DNA from: Enoplosus armatus
Lineage: Eukaryota > Chordata > Actinopteri > Centrarchiformes > Enoplosidae
Direction: 5' to 3'
Assembly: GCF_043641665.1 (NCBI RefSeq)
Contig: NC_092197.1
Span: forward strand, 17,056,148 to 17,120,147
DNA length: 64,000 nt
The notes beneath the pieces are model-generated. The model was not told where the DNA came from, ran no database searches, and saw nothing but the letters and a program-made list of their open reading frames with translations. Shown here one piece after another: positions 1-12,711 of this stretch. Positions within the stretch are counted from its first letter, which is position 1. Each line of letters opens with the position of its first letter. Both the position numbers and the translations under genes were made by a program.

Positions 1-355
1 GCATCTCCATGGCAACCAGCCCTAGGAGTGTCTACACACTGGCAGGACAAGGATGGGGGGCATGTGTTGTAATTCCTGACTTGTCTGATGACTCAAAAAA
101 CTGTCCGTCCACTCGCTTCCTCTCCGCGTCTTTAAAAAAACATGGAGGGTAGCCGCTGCTCTGATTGAGGGCACTGAGTCCGAAAACAATCAACTCACTA
201 CATTTGCCAGGTAACATATGGAGTGTGAACATGGCGGCGCGTACAAGAGCCAGCAGCTAACAGACGCTTAACGACGTAGTGCGGCGGTATTACCCTCTGA
301 TCAGTTACTGAACCAAGATTTTGACGGCTTTTGACCGGATTATGGATGATCTTAC

Positions 356-3300
356 CTGCCGTCTGGAGGTCTGTGGGCTGCGGTAAGAGGACTGTGTCCC
401 TGAGAAGGGGGGCAAGGACAGGGGCGGGGGTAGCGGCTGCCGTGGAGTCGAGAACGGGGTCGAAGAAGAGCTTCCTGTTGTCAAGAAGACAAATGGTCTG
501 ATCAATCTTCAAATGGATGCATCTAACAACCTGCAGTCTTCCTCTGCTCTTTTAGACACCACTGTTTGGTGTTTGTCAGTTTTAATATCAAAAATACAAG
601 AGACACAAAAAGACATAATTGTCCAGGACTGTACTTTGGCTCCAAATAACAATAAACAATCATTATTGATTCATGTGTAGATTATTTTTTAGATTTTTAG
701 AATAGATTAAAAGGTCAGAAAACTGAAAAATGTCCATCACAAGCAGCCCCCCGTGTGATGTCTTCAAATGTCACCCAAACACACACAAATATACAATTTA
801 CATGTAAAAGAGCAAAAAGGCAGCAAATCCCCACATTTGAGAGGCAAGAACAACCAAATATTTCATTAACTTCATACAATTAATCAATTACCAAAATGTT
901 CCTTTCACTTCAATAACTGAATAATCCAGCACTGATCATTCCCTATTCCTAATCCTAATCACTCCAGTGCTAAATTTCAACAACATCTACCATCATGACA
1001 AGTCATCACAGGTGCTGATGTCAAACTAAATAAAAAGTAAAAACATCCTCAAATCAAAAGGGAAAAGCAGTATAGTGTGTAACAAATTTAAGAGAATGCA
1101 AACTTTTACCACATTACTATTCTGTGATCAGGCTAATCTGGTTTACACTGACATTTTACAGGATACTGTGGCGTATACTGCCATTTAAGTAGCACAATAC
1201 ATGTGCACAACCAGTACTTACTGTTAATAATACAATGGGGATGATTTATTTTAGATTATTTTGCCCTGTATGTAAAATAACATCACCAACTTCACATATG
1301 ACAGAAAGATGCTCAAGTGGTTTATTTGTTCAACAGGGAAACTCAGTTTAACTTTGAAATATTAGCTGGAGTTCTGCCAATATTTTGGCTGTCTGACTGT
1401 ATGTTAGTGTTGGGCAATGTGATTAATGAGACAATATAAATGCTTTGGTATTTTGCTTTGGTTTTATATGTGTTTTGCAGTGGGTATTTAATGTGCTGGA
1501 TTAGCCAGACACAGACATTCCCATCTGGTTAGATTATCCATACAATGTGTCTCAAAAGAGGAAAACTTAGTGCATCATAAAATACATTGCTATTCCGATA
1601 TAAAACGACATATACCATGATGAAAGATGTAATATGAAGATGCTGACTCCAGCTGTACGCTTTCACAGGTAACAGCTGTTTATGTTAAAATACACGTGTA
1701 ACATCTAGATGTGGCCCGAAACACTTCAAACTCTCCCTAGATGTCAGATTCTGATCAACCAGCAGTGAAAGTTCCAGCAGAAAAGATAAAAGCATGCTTA
1801 CTAATAACTTGAACCATCAAAGCATGCCTCCATCCAAGCTGAGTTTATGATCGTTTGTTGGATTTTATTAAAGTCATGATAAACACGATGATATCTAAGG
1901 AACCAAACCCCCATCCTGTTTAATGATCATTGCAAACTGATGCTTTTGTCGATTGCAACTTCCTGTGATAACACTACATAAGTAATAATTGCGGTTTTAT
2001 CCTGTCCGTCGTGTTGAGGAGAGAGTTGACGGATGAAACAGTATTCTCTTGTTGTTTCTAATGACTTAGAAATTATTCAATTAAAGAGGAATTAAAAATC
2101 AAAATAAATATCAACATCAGTATCATTCGTAAACCTCCAGTATCGTCCGGGCTCATTTCATATGTGTGAGGTGTTTTCTGACCGTAGCTGCTGTGGAGGT
2201 CTGTGTAGGGGCTGGAAGTGCAGTCTTGTGGTCGCAGGTGGATTTGGGGGTAAAAGTTCTCAGGCATGGTGGCGTAGCCCTCCTCACAGGAGGCCTCCTT
2301 GGGGTCGAGAGACACTTTGGCACATTCGATGACGATATCATGGATTTCATACTTTTTCCACCTACAGCAAAGCACAGCACCATTAGTTTAAAGAGGTGCC
2401 GTCGTAGAAAAGAAGATTTAACACTGAATTGAGCAGCGCAAGACTTACCTGGTGGGGTCAAGCTCATGGTCCTTAGTTCCCGTCACCAGTTCTGGGTGAA
2501 TACGAACATGTTCGAGCATCGGCTGAATGGAAGGTTGAACACAACATTTATATTAGTAATCATTTGGCCCAATCATTTGACAAAGCGCAGCGGCAGGGAT
2601 CATTTCCTCACCTTCACTACGTCATCAAACGTCTCCATGTTCTCCTTCATGCTGTAATGGGAGCGCAGGTAGGACACGAAGTTGCACGGATACATGCCGT
2701 AGAGACGGTGGAAGAGTGAATAGACGCTGGCGTGCAGGTGGATTAGGTAAACCTCTGAAACATGCCCTGAACGTGTAGAAAATATCAGAGACAGAAAAGC
2801 ACAACACTTGAACTCCAGACTAGCAAATTCAGCCTCAACAGCTAAGAGATAATTAGCAAACCGAGTTACAGATTTTTGTTGTTTGTTTTGGCCTATTTTG
2901 TGCACCCAGACTTCCTCCCCTTTGACCAAATTTGGATTTTCGTGCTCCAGTTAACTGCCTAGAGGCCTGCGAGTGCAAACATCCTTTCAGAAGAGTGGTT
3001 GACTCCCATAGATGAGATTTAGATAATACAGTAAATAGAATATTTAAAAGTTGCCTTTCTTTAAGTGGCTGGGCAATATCTCTCAGAATATTAATATGTT
3101 CTGATATTAATAAATTGTATATCATTATATCCCTTGCTTCACTAGGAGTTAGTATGGGGGTAGTTACCACCCCCAGCTGGCGATGACCCATGCAAAACGA
3201 ATTAAAAATACATATACACACATGTTGCACAGGCATGTTTTGGGAGACATGACAGGAAGCTCCTACCAGGATTCTTAAGGTTCCAAGACGCCAGGCGGCC

Positions 3301-6300
3301 GAAGATGTCGAAATACTCCCACAGGTGTTGTTTCCCAGCTTGAGGGATCATCGGTAGCAGAGTGATCAGCACCAGAACTCCAGTTATCAGCACCACAACG
3401 TCCGTATCCGTCTGCCGGGAAATTGAGACAAAAGTATTCATGCTTATGAGAAAGTTAGAGATTAAAAGGTTGAAATGAACATCCCTTTCTTGATGTTTCT
3501 AAATATGCCATTACGATGACGAACAGCTCTTTATGTGAACCAGTATTTAATCAACTAAAATGGTAAAGTGGGAACCTTGACAGGAATGGCTGCAACCATT
3601 AGTAACGTCAAGTCAATTTTATTTATATAGCCCTACATTACAAATCACACAGTTTCTCCCCATAGGAGAAAGGAAACAAACCCAGAGGGAGAGAGAGAGA
3701 GACAAAGACAACATGCACACAAGGGAGAGAGAGACACAAGAGGAGAGGCTGAATCTCCAAGAGGACGAAGATCCAGATCCAAAACATCTGGAGTGAGGCA
3801 CTGAAAGCCAGGGGGGGAGAGAGAGGACGGTTCCCAGGAAGGCCAATGAACCAGCACAGAATTTTCAGTGGTTTATAAGTTTACAGTATTCTCATCGGCA
3901 GGACAAACATGGACTGTAAGTACTAGGCTTAATAGATTAATTGAGACTGAGACCAACCCACCAGAGGGAAAATGTTAACAGGTACAAGACCTGAATCAAA
4001 AATAAGCAGCTAACTGAAAGTTAAGGCGAAAAGATGAGTTTTAAGTTTGGATTTAAACGCCTCAACAGAGTCAGACTGTCTGCTGTGATATCAGCAGGAA
4101 GGTTATTCCAGAGGAAGGGGGCACTACTTTCTCGGGACAGACAGGAGCTTGGTTGAAAATTATTCAGAGACCCTGGATCAAGGTGTGGTTTCCTAACTAG
4201 AGGTTTAACCACAGCAGCCTAAAAGCTAGTGGGGACAGTGTGTTTATTGTTACTGATTATGAGAGAGAAATATGCTGCTTTGGCAGTGGATAGAGCACGC
4301 TTGTAATTCAATACACACTCCAAGAGAGGTAGAAAACTTTCAGTTTTGATTGACAGCATTTACGTTCCATTCTCCTACAGGCCTGCTTAAGAGTAAACCT
4401 TGACCATCTTATTTTGGTACAAAAGGGTGCAACTGAATCCAGACTAGACAGGGATGCATTTCAATCACTGGTACAATTTTCAGCCAGGGCCACAGGCAAT
4501 CGCTCAGCAAGTACAGTTAATGGACCAATGTGGTGAGAGGTAAATACATCAGCACCAACACTAAAAAGGACAGGCTAGTGTCGCTTCAAATAAAAAAAAA
4601 AGAGATCTGACACCTGGGATGTGACAGGAGAGACAGTCAGAGCAGAAACCACCATCCCACGTGATGGAAACCAAGTGAAACCGAAAACATCAAAGAGTGT
4701 CAGAAAGGACTTACTTAGAGGATCTAAGGCATATTCAGATGAATACTGAAATCACCAAACATTTACATCTCGTCAAATTCTCCAAATTCTTCTAAAAACT
4801 GGGAAAAGGGACAAAATGTCACATAAAATAGAAACGACGTATGTAGACTATGTGATTTTATAACTTGATCATCAGTGTCCTGGAGGTGAAGCCTACCTAT
4901 ACGTTAGTGCTGGAGGAGCTCACTGGACCCATTAAAACCATGGACTTTGACTGAAATAGTCGCCAGACTTATCCCAGCAGCCTACATCCGGTGAGTCAGA
5001 CTGGTTTTTGCCAGGCCTAGTGCTCCGCCGCTAGCATGGCTAAAACCTTAATCTAATCGAGAGTTTAATCAGCAAATATTTGAGCAGCAACACTGTAAAC
5101 CTCATCTCTGTCCAGTTTGAGTAGACAAACATGCAGTGTTTCTCTAAGGAGCAGCGACTAATCAATAGCATACCACATCAGACCTGTAAGGGACTGGTTG
5201 TGTCAGTTCAACAACACACTTTCAGTGCTCGTCAGTATTAAATCTTCTGGTCCGGAAAAACTACTTCTACATTAGTTTTACAAAGAGGCTTGAAAGCCAC
5301 CATCAAGGATCAGTGCTGAGGAAATAAATCCAAACAAATATTCACTGAAGTAGCTGTTAATTGACCCGTCTGCTGCTTAGTAAGTAGCGCCGAAACTTTG
5401 CAAGACACATTTCAATAAATCCATTCTACGAGCAACTGGACGAGAACTCTCTAATCCTCGTCCATCCACACAACCTCTCGGCCCTTGACAAGGAGAGTTC
5501 TTTGTTCACAAAGTGAAGTCATAACTGGGTCGTTACCTTTAGGCATTTGAGCAGCGAGAGCAGCAGAGGGTATCGAGCGATCTTGTGGATCCAGGAGGGC
5601 TGCTTGCGGATTACGTGGCCGAGCAGGGTGAGGGTGGGCAGCCGGCAGGCCTGTTTGGTCATACACTCGTTCATCTTATCCAGAAGGTGCTGTGATGGAG
5701 GGGAGGGAGGGTGGGAGGGACAGCAGGGTTATATCTGCATTTAACACAATCAGCTAGCTTCCTTTGTATTAATTAAAAATGTAAAGGACACTGGATTTAA
5801 AATTGTGTTTTTTCCATATCTGTATGTATAGACATACACGTGATGTATTGTATGGAGTATTTGAAGTAAAAAAAAAAAAAACATTAAATAAGGTGATTAA
5901 TTTCGCCTCCTTGAGCACACCCTCCCGGCGACTCCACCACAAACTATTGCTGTTTTACATCCTGGTGTTGTCAGGCGTTAAGATGTCGTAGGGAGGATTT
6001 CTCACCTTATCGTGTGGCTCTCTGACTGAGGAGAGGATATGCATGGCCTGGGCAGAGTTTGTTTCCAAAAAGTAGTCCACCAGCCCGTTCAGCAGCATGG
6101 ACCCTCGCTCTTCAAGGACAATTTGAAGGAGTTATTGAAAGAACGTAGGCATACTAAATCAGGAAATTCCACCAACAATGGAGCTATGTTAAAAAAAGAA
6201 CATTTTGAGACTGTTCGAACAGATGTTAAAAAGGACATCAATAAAGCAATCTGGCCAAACTTCTCAGTAAAATTACAATTTCTCAAAGGCCCCCAGAAGG

Positions 6301-6459
6301 CCGAACACAGATAGATAAACCATGACGTAAAACAAGTCAAGCGGCCCTACCAGTGCTGAGCTGCTCGTTGATGAGACCTCTGATCTCTTCTAACTGGTGG
6401 AGGTCGGAGGTCTCCAGGAGCGGGAGGAGGTCCCCCACGTTGGGCTGCTCCCTGGCCAT
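356..6459 (-). CDS. tsc1: Hamartin (TSC1), N-terminal half; gene continues beyond the left edge
   Basis: Hamartin is the scaffold of the TSC1-TSC2-TBC1D7 complex, the GTPase-activating complex for Rheb that restrains mTORC1 at the lysosome. Eight coding exons read in phase on the minus strand: 6459-6351, 6109-6006, 5689-5537, 3411-3267, 2766-2612, 2522-2449, 2361-2183 and 474-356, together 1038 nt or 346 residues. Each has GT..AG borders. The start ATG at 6459 sits in a CCACCATGG context and gives [16 protein letters not shown]. Recognisable hamartin segments include DTDVVVL followed by [14 protein letters not shown]-like [38 protein letters not shown] and [11 protein letters not shown]. This covers the helical N-terminal core domain and the start of the serine/proline-rich linker. 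The last exon visible (474-356) is the low-complexity S/T/P segment with STPFSTP. The coiled coil lies outside the window. Whether this is the tsc1a or tsc1b paralogue cannot be told. Confidence 0.95.
475..2182. other. tsc1 intron with a fish dispersed repeat
   Basis: No further hamartin exon is visible between the exons at 356-474 and 2183-2361. Around 735-900 there is a copy of a dispersed repeat (GTGATGTCTTCAAATGTC followed by ACATTTGAGA and an ATTAATCAATTA region) that recurs near 9170-9400 and partly near 49410-49450. The rest is AT-rich and unremarkable. The first 355 bases of the window likewise show no exon that matches hamartin. Confidence 0.5.
3612..4212 (-). mobile_element. Degenerate 3' end of a LINE (L2/Maui-like) in a tsc1 intron
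   Basis: The minus-strand frame at 4212-4021 reads [12 protein letters not shown], a decayed version of the reverse-transcriptase motif KPxLDPxxLxNFRPIS, and then jumps within a few residues to [14 protein letters not shown], which resembles the extreme C-terminus of such polyproteins. Most of the reverse transcriptase between the two is therefore missing. Downstream on the same strand the sequence runs through a 3' UTR-like GAGA-rich stretch and ends in CTATATAAATAAAATTGAC, the typical tail of fish L2-type elements. It is inactive. Family assignment is by motif memory only. Confidence 0.65.
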
Positions 6460-6472
6460 GGTGGTGGCAGTG
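6460..6472 (-). other. tsc1: 5' UTR part of the first coding exon of tsc1
   Basis: On the minus strand a pyrimidine-rich tract ending CCCTCCAG lies directly before 6472, followed by 13 nt of leader and the start ATG at 6459. This makes the first coding exon 6472-6351. The arrangement, with upstream non-coding leader spliced to a short pre-ATG segment, matches the known mammalian gene structure. The acceptor is inferred from consensus only. Confidence 0.6.
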
Positions 6473-9400
6473 CTGGAGGGGAGGGGGTGGGGTGGAGGCA
6501 GCGTCTCTCTCTCTCACGGTGTCCGTCCCCGCCTGCCTGGAGGACTCCTGGGGCCACCCACCAATACAGTCTCCAGGCACCTCTACGTCGCACCAAGACC
6601 AATTCAAGAAACCAGAATTACAGCTCTGATCTAGGATTAGCAGTCACTTGACTAGGCATTTCTTTGAAGTGGGGAAAAACGGAAATATTGTCCTTAATGA
6701 GGTAACTGGTCGTTCATCAAATTTACTCTGACATGAAGAATAATGGCTCTATAATAAACTAACTACATTTTTTGGTGACACCATGGCCCTGAGATGTCAT
6801 CCTTTCAGACGGATGTGGTTTCAGTTCCCATGAGGTCATCCCATTAGAAAACTGTGTGTGACATCACAGACACTATGTCCCTATTTTTCAGCACATTATT
6901 GCTGGAATACACATTGGTTTTATGATAAAGACTCAATTCCCTGTTATTGAATTATGTCTGAGCCCAATTAAATTCTTAACCTCATTGATGATTTCCATTA
7001 TATTTGCTCTGCAGTTTCATCTTTGTTTTAGTACGATTTAATTAATTAAGTCTAATTTTCTGTATTATTGTCGCAGCATCAAACAGCAGACAGACAAAGT
7101 TAGTGACTAGCTGGGGAACATGGTGGAGCATTTAGCAGCCAAAGAGCCAGATATTTCCCTCAGGAGGTAGTGGAGGGCAAAACACTACAAGGACAGTTAA
7201 TGCTGGACCACAAACATGACTCCAAATGAATGTTAATGTTGCTCTGTGTCTGCTGGATGTGTAAATAGGCAACTGCTTACCAACACATTATCCCTATTAA
7301 TTTTATGAGGTGATAATATGAGTCAATGTAGTGTTTACAGCTTGTTGGACTGCCCCTAAGTGGCCAAAAAAATCCCATAATGCAGGTTCAAGGATTTAAT
7401 GGTAAAACATCTGGACAGATTAAAGGTTCCCTGCGGAGTTTCTAACCTCTAGTGCTATGGAGAAGGTTTTTAGGTGTGAGTCCATGTCTTGTTTGTCTTG
7501 TGCACGCTCACAAGGCGCACATGCATGTGCACATGAGCAGGCAACTCGATACACATTTCTGCCAATTGTTTCACACTATTCTACTGATCTACAGGTGGCG
7601 GTAACATGCCGACATATGCCAAAATGCGCCAACAAAGGCAGTGAAGAAGAAGTCTGGTTGCAAGTAAACACGGACGTAAACAATGCAGGATTAAAATGAC
7701 TTATTAAAATGGTATTCCTGATCTTCCGTACCAATCCTGGTGTTCAGTTCACATGAGTTGAGAATATTATAACAGAACCATACACACAGCCTCACAAACC
7801 AAAACTACCACACTTATACAATGTAGCACAAATCAAGAAAAACAAAAATCAGAGAACAGATTTAGAACGGATTAAGCGTACAAACAAGGTGGGAAACCTC
7901 CTAGATGTAATTAAGACAGTGTGATAGATGCAAATATGTGACCTGCACCTTATTTGACCCCGCCAATTTCAGTCCTCCCTATTTACTATCAGTGCAAGGA
8001 ATGAAGACTTTAATTCAAAAGCTATATTCAACATTAATTACACCCGAGCAGAAATGTGCTTTAAAAAACCCCACCCCGATCTAATGTGTTTACCATTTCA
8101 GGGTATTAGTCTATTTATGTTGTCTATGATACATTTAGGCTAGACGCTGACTCAGTCATTCAAAGTAAAAGGAGGCCAGGGGAGCCTTGCAAATCTCCAT
8201 CTGAAAAACAGGCATAAATAATCCTGATAGGCAGGTCATTATCGTCGTGTCTGCACGCAGCGGCTTATTCCCCAACAGGAGTAATGAATCAGCAGCGGAG
8301 ATCTCACCAGCTCTTCAGATCTCCTTTCAGCACTTAGGCCACGACACTCAACATGCTAGAAGATGATTAGGATCCTAACATTGTCAAAATTGGTTGTCTT
8401 TCACATGCTACAAACTATTCCATTAGTGCAGAATACTGAATCTTATACATGTAATGGAGTCACATGCTACCAAAACCAAGATAACAGGAGCTAATTTGGA
8501 GTATGGGGCAACAAGAAATGAATCAATAACCAGCATATTTGATCTTATTTCCACTAAAAGTCATATGTCAGATAAAAAACACTGCCCTCTGGGAAGAAAC
8601 ATGACAATATTAAGCCTCTCTTGCTCATAACAAATCAAAACAAGATGCTTAAATGTGCTCCCATTTGTTAATTCACACAAGACGTCACAGCGCAATTGTC
8701 GCCCTGTTATCAATTAACTGCACAGTCACGGGGTGTGGAAAGTGGACCCAAACGTGGCTGTTTTTCACCCTCCGAGCGAGCGTCTTGCAGGGACAGGGCA
8801 GTGGCAAGAACGCGAACCACCCTCAGTGTGATCCCAGGCTGCTTGGGAACGCTCAGGAGGACACAAAGGACCTTTATGCGGCCCGAGCACTTCCATGTAC
8901 ACACTGGAAATTACATTTGGGCTGCGTACATGCTGTTACCAACAGCCTCCTTTTCTCCTGCGTGGATATTTTAAAGCCGTTTTACAAAACAGACAAACAG
9001 CCTGCTCGGTCCACTTGAGGGAAAGATTTTCAGCAACCAAACTGCCCCGTTCAGTTAGCAGATGGGGGCTTGTTGCAGGAGATAAAAAGGAAATGGGAAT
9101 ATTGATGTGGTTTACGGACTAAACAGGGTTTCTAACTGTTCAGTCTATAAAATGTCAGAACTAGAGAAAAATTTCCCAGAGCGCAATGTGACGTCTTCAG
9201 ATGTCTTGTTTTGTGCAATCAGCAGTCTAAAACCCAAAGACATTCACTTCACACTGATAGAAAACAGAGGAAAGTAGTAAATCCTTTCATCTGAGAAGCT
9301 GGAACCTGAGATCCAATGTGTTGCATTTTGCTAAAATTCAAAATGACCATTATTTTGACTAATCTACTGATTGATTAATAATTTCAGCAATAACAGGGTT

Positions 9401-11353
9401 ATTAGTCTGGACAGGATTTAAAATAGCTTGAGGATACAAATGAATAATTCATAAATTTAGAGACAATAGCCAAGCTTTAGATTAAATTACAGAAATGTTT
9501 ACTTATATTGTTACATACATTCAATATGCACAGAGACTAAAATAAGATTATATATGAATAATTATTCTATTAAACTTATCTTTTAGAATATACACTCAGC
9601 TGCCACTTGCTAGCTAGCTGCACTAGCTAAACTAATGCAGGCTAATACAATTAGGTTATGTTGTTACATTTTTGTAGAAACTACTTTAGAGAGGTGTTGT
9701 TCAACTGCAGGGTCATTTTGAAGGCAATAGTTTGTAGTGCTTCTGAATTGTTCTGGGTTATAATAATGAGGGGTGTTTCTAATATTTAGTCTACCCTCGT
9801 TGACATGAATGCGGCAGATAACTCTTCTCAGAATAATGCAATACAACTCAACAGCACCTCAAACGCTATACAGTTGAATCGACACCTCCAACCAACACCA
9901 TGTAAAGTTAAGATATATGTAAATGTTGTTTTGTTTGGGTTATATTTGATTAAATGTGTATTTTACGTTTATACTTCTGAGGCTGTGTGTGTATATATTT
10001 ATCTAATTCCCATAGTTGTATCTCATGGGATTTTATATGTAGGGTATTCTTATTTGCATGAAGTCAAAATATTGTGTCACTTGTTTTTGGTGCAATTGCA
10101 TACTGGAATATTTGGACTGTTGTTGATTAATGTGTCTGAATAATTCCATGAGGTATTGGTCATGTCAATGGCCAGACATGAAAATAAAACTATTCACTAT
10201 TCCACTATATTTAATCTCAGTATTGTTAAATTTGACTACTTCCAGGTCAACAGAACATACATGAATAAAGGTTTCAGCATTTCCCCAATTTTAATCCTGC
10301 CAGTGAGAAGAAAGCTTTAAAACTGGCTTTAGCGAATGAAATGTGCAGGAAATACAGCTGAATAAATCAAATATGACCATTCTCCATAATGAGAACAATC
10401 CTGAGAGTTTATCCTTTTGGTTCCTGGCCAGACAGCCTATCTGAACTCATGACCTCAGTATTTCTAAAATCCTCACTACAGCCCTGCTACTGGGATATTC
10501 GTTTTTTCATACATTTGGCAGAGTTGTGACAGACATTAGACATGGTGACAGGGAGAGCAGTGAGTCCAGTGCAGTGTGGCAGAGGGGTCAAACTGGGAAA
10601 CTAGAGACCCATTTTAGTGGAGCCTTAGTGGTGACAAGCGAATGCACACATGCTAACAACAGGATATTAATGATTGATATGATGATTATGGGGAGGGGGG
10701 GGGGGGGGGGGGGGGGGGGCTGATTCAAGTTTGATTGCAGCCGAAAGATGAAAGCAAGGAAGCTTGATGCAGAAAGCTGCAAGAGATATTTTAGTGAGCT
10801 GCATAATGAGGCATCAATTAATCAAATAAAAACACAAAGGCCATAATGATAATCTGTTATAGTGAGACGTACAGTGAGAGCAGGACAGAGTCCTGACAGG
10901 CTGAGGTCTGAGGCTGAAGAGCAGCAGAGCAGCTGCTGTATGTGGACTGACCACTGGCTGCTGCCTGTCGTAAACAACTCGCAGAGAACAATGGGCAGGG
11001 TTGGGTTTACTTTATCCGATTATAAAAATATGCAGGCATCTTTTCTCGTGCAAACCGAGAACCTCTTCAGAGTCCACGGGAAACTCGCATCAAATTACGA
11101 TCAAATGTTTAAAGCATCAACGTCTACCAAATCCATCACCGGGTCTTTCCAAAAACAAGTCAGTCCCACCGCCGAGAGCTAACGTTAGCTGGGAGCAGCG
11201 ACCCACACTCGGTCGGGGATTCATCTTGCCTGTCAGCCGTGTTCAAACGGCGGAGAAGCAAGCGGAACAGCTCGGGTTTACTAAAACGAGTCATATGCGT
11301 TGAGATTCGCTGTAAGAAAAACACATAAGATGTAAATAATCGGAGCTGTTTAC
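6473..11353. other. tsc1 intron 1 (about 4.9 kb), repeat-bearing, no gene
   Basis: Nothing coding is supported here. The sequence holds a dispersed repeat at about 9170-9440 (GTGACGTCTTCAGATGTCTTG and ACTGATTGATTAATAATTTC), a second repeat-like stretch at about 9660-9900, and a run of 25 G at 10695-10719. Around 7560-7660 is a fragment of the common fish CTACAGGTGGCGGTAA-type repeat. The ORFs in this interval have no family resemblance. Confidence 0.55.
10695..10719. repeat. Poly-G homopolymer (25 G)
   Basis: An uninterrupted run of 25 G follows GGGGA inside tsc1 intron 1. Such runs can form G-quadruplex DNA and are prone to length error in assemblies, so the exact length should not be trusted. 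Confidence 0.9.
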
Positions 11354-11405
11354 CTGTTAGAGTAGCTGCACTCCACAGGGCGCCGCCATCTTGAACACCT
11401 CACAG
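11354..11405 (-). promoter_or_regulatory. tsc1: Probable non-coding first exon and promoter core of tsc1, with YY1-type motif
   Basis: On the minus strand the sequence AAGATGGCGGC (11392-11382) is a perfect YY1-type initiator/leader motif, and 28 nt further on CTAACAG|GTAAAC (exon end 11354) is a good splice donor. The stretch is GC-rich and lies about 4.9 kb upstream of the first coding exon. A YY1 motif close to the start site followed by a non-coding exon is typical of housekeeping promoters. The transcription start is not defined by sequence; the right boundary is approximate. Confidence 0.55.
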
Positions 11406-11737
11406 CCCATCCCACCGCAGTCAGCCTCCGCTGTCGGACTACATGCAAACTAATCCCACAAGTTAGCGCCCTGCAAGTCGCAACCGCAACTTTCACAACC
11501 CATTTACCCCAGCAACATTTAAAATAAGTTTGTGAAATTACATCTGATAACTCAGAAGTAGCATTTTCACCTGGAACCCGCGAAATTCTTCGCTCTATTG
11601 CAAAGCTTAGATTGTTTTTCCCATCTCCCCATTGGTGGAAGGATGGAGTGTGTGTAATGCGGTTTCGCGTGACCCACATGTGAAGGGCGCACGCGCAAAT
11701 TAGATTTTTTTTTTCTACGAAGTAGTGGGGACATCGA

Positions 11738-12210
11738 TATGGAAGCCCACATCCGCCGGAAAAAAATGAAAATTAAAACGGATGAAAAGTGGAATAGCAA
11801 AAATAAAAATGAATGGTAGGGTAAAACAATGAGATACTAAGACAAAAATGTATATACGTAGTCAACATTTTCACTTTTAAAGTCAAAATAATTAAAAACT
11901 AGGTCAAAATTAAATATATATTATTTTGTAAGTCAGAATTAGGAGGTAAAAGATCTTATTTTACTTACATACTTTCTCATAAACAAACAGTTTGATGTAA
12001 AAAGTCAAAATTCTAATTTATAATGTCATAATTTTGACTTAAACAGGTAATAATTATGACCTAGTATAATTTCACTTAAAAATCCAAAATTTGTGACTTG
12101 TTCTCTCAGAATTATTACTTACCATGTATGCGTTTATTTTTGCCATTCCTAACATCTTATCTATTTGTTATGTCTCCATGTTTTTTTCCTGGTAGAAATG
12201 GGCTTCCATA
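11738..12210. mobile_element. MITE with terminal inverted repeats upstream of tsc1
   Basis: The left end TATGGAAGCCCACATCCGCC and the right end, read on the other strand, TATGGAAGCCCATTTCTACC are inverted copies with 12 identical outer bases and a shared GGAAAAAA inner end. The outermost TA on both sides would be the target duplication expected for a Tc1/mariner-type MITE. The interior is AT-rich with repeated GTCAAAATT / TAATTATGAC-like words and no coding capacity. It lies about 340 bp upstream of the probable tsc1 first exon. Confidence 0.7.
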
Positions 12211-12711
12211 CACATAATAATGTTGGAGCAGAACATGTGTTTGTTTTACATTCTGATTACGTGTAACATCATATGATGTTGCATCATTGTCATTGACAAA
12301 ATACGTGCAGTCGCTTTCTTGGAAAATTGTTCAGCAAAAGGCTTTACTTTCAAAATCAACAGCATGTGAGCAAAATAGGAAAATTAGAGAGCCAAAAGGT
12401 AAAGTAGCGTAAACCTGAGGTCACTTTGGTGCTGACTTACATTGTAAAATAAACAGCAGAGTTCTATTGTATTAGATTAGATTGAACTTATGTGCCAGTG
12501 CAATTGATATGGAGTATGCAGTAGAATGAATGTAAGATGCAGTGTACAGTGGGTTCCTCTCCAAACTTGATGCCAACTTGTTAAAATGCCAATTCATTTA
12601 CAGAGTGTGGTGCATGTTTGACAGGGGCCATGGACTTTTCTCTTTTGTATCAAATGTCTGTGTCTGTGTAAGTATAATTAGTTAACCTTACTTTAAACCT
12701 TACCTTACTTT

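Noticed and set aside
32..232. Minus-strand frame that might be the next tsc1 exon
   Set aside because: No similarity to the hamartin region expected there and no convincing acceptor/donor pair in phase 0.
198..512. 104-codon minus-strand frame at the left edge
   Set aside because: It is the wrong frame across the tsc1 exon at 356-474; the in-phase reading gives the hamartin S/T/P segment.
3619..3857. Ser/Leu-rich minus-strand frames
   Set aside because: They read through the GAGA-rich 3' part of the LINE fragment and are not genes.
8653..9122. Overlapping frames of up to 121 codons
   Set aside because: No splice context, no recognisable domain, and inside tsc1 intron 1.
9805..10143. Open frame of 112 codons on the plus strand with hydrophobic content
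   Set aside because: It overlaps a repeat-like stretch, is AT-driven, has no family resemblance and lies in tsc1 intron 1 without splice or promoter context.
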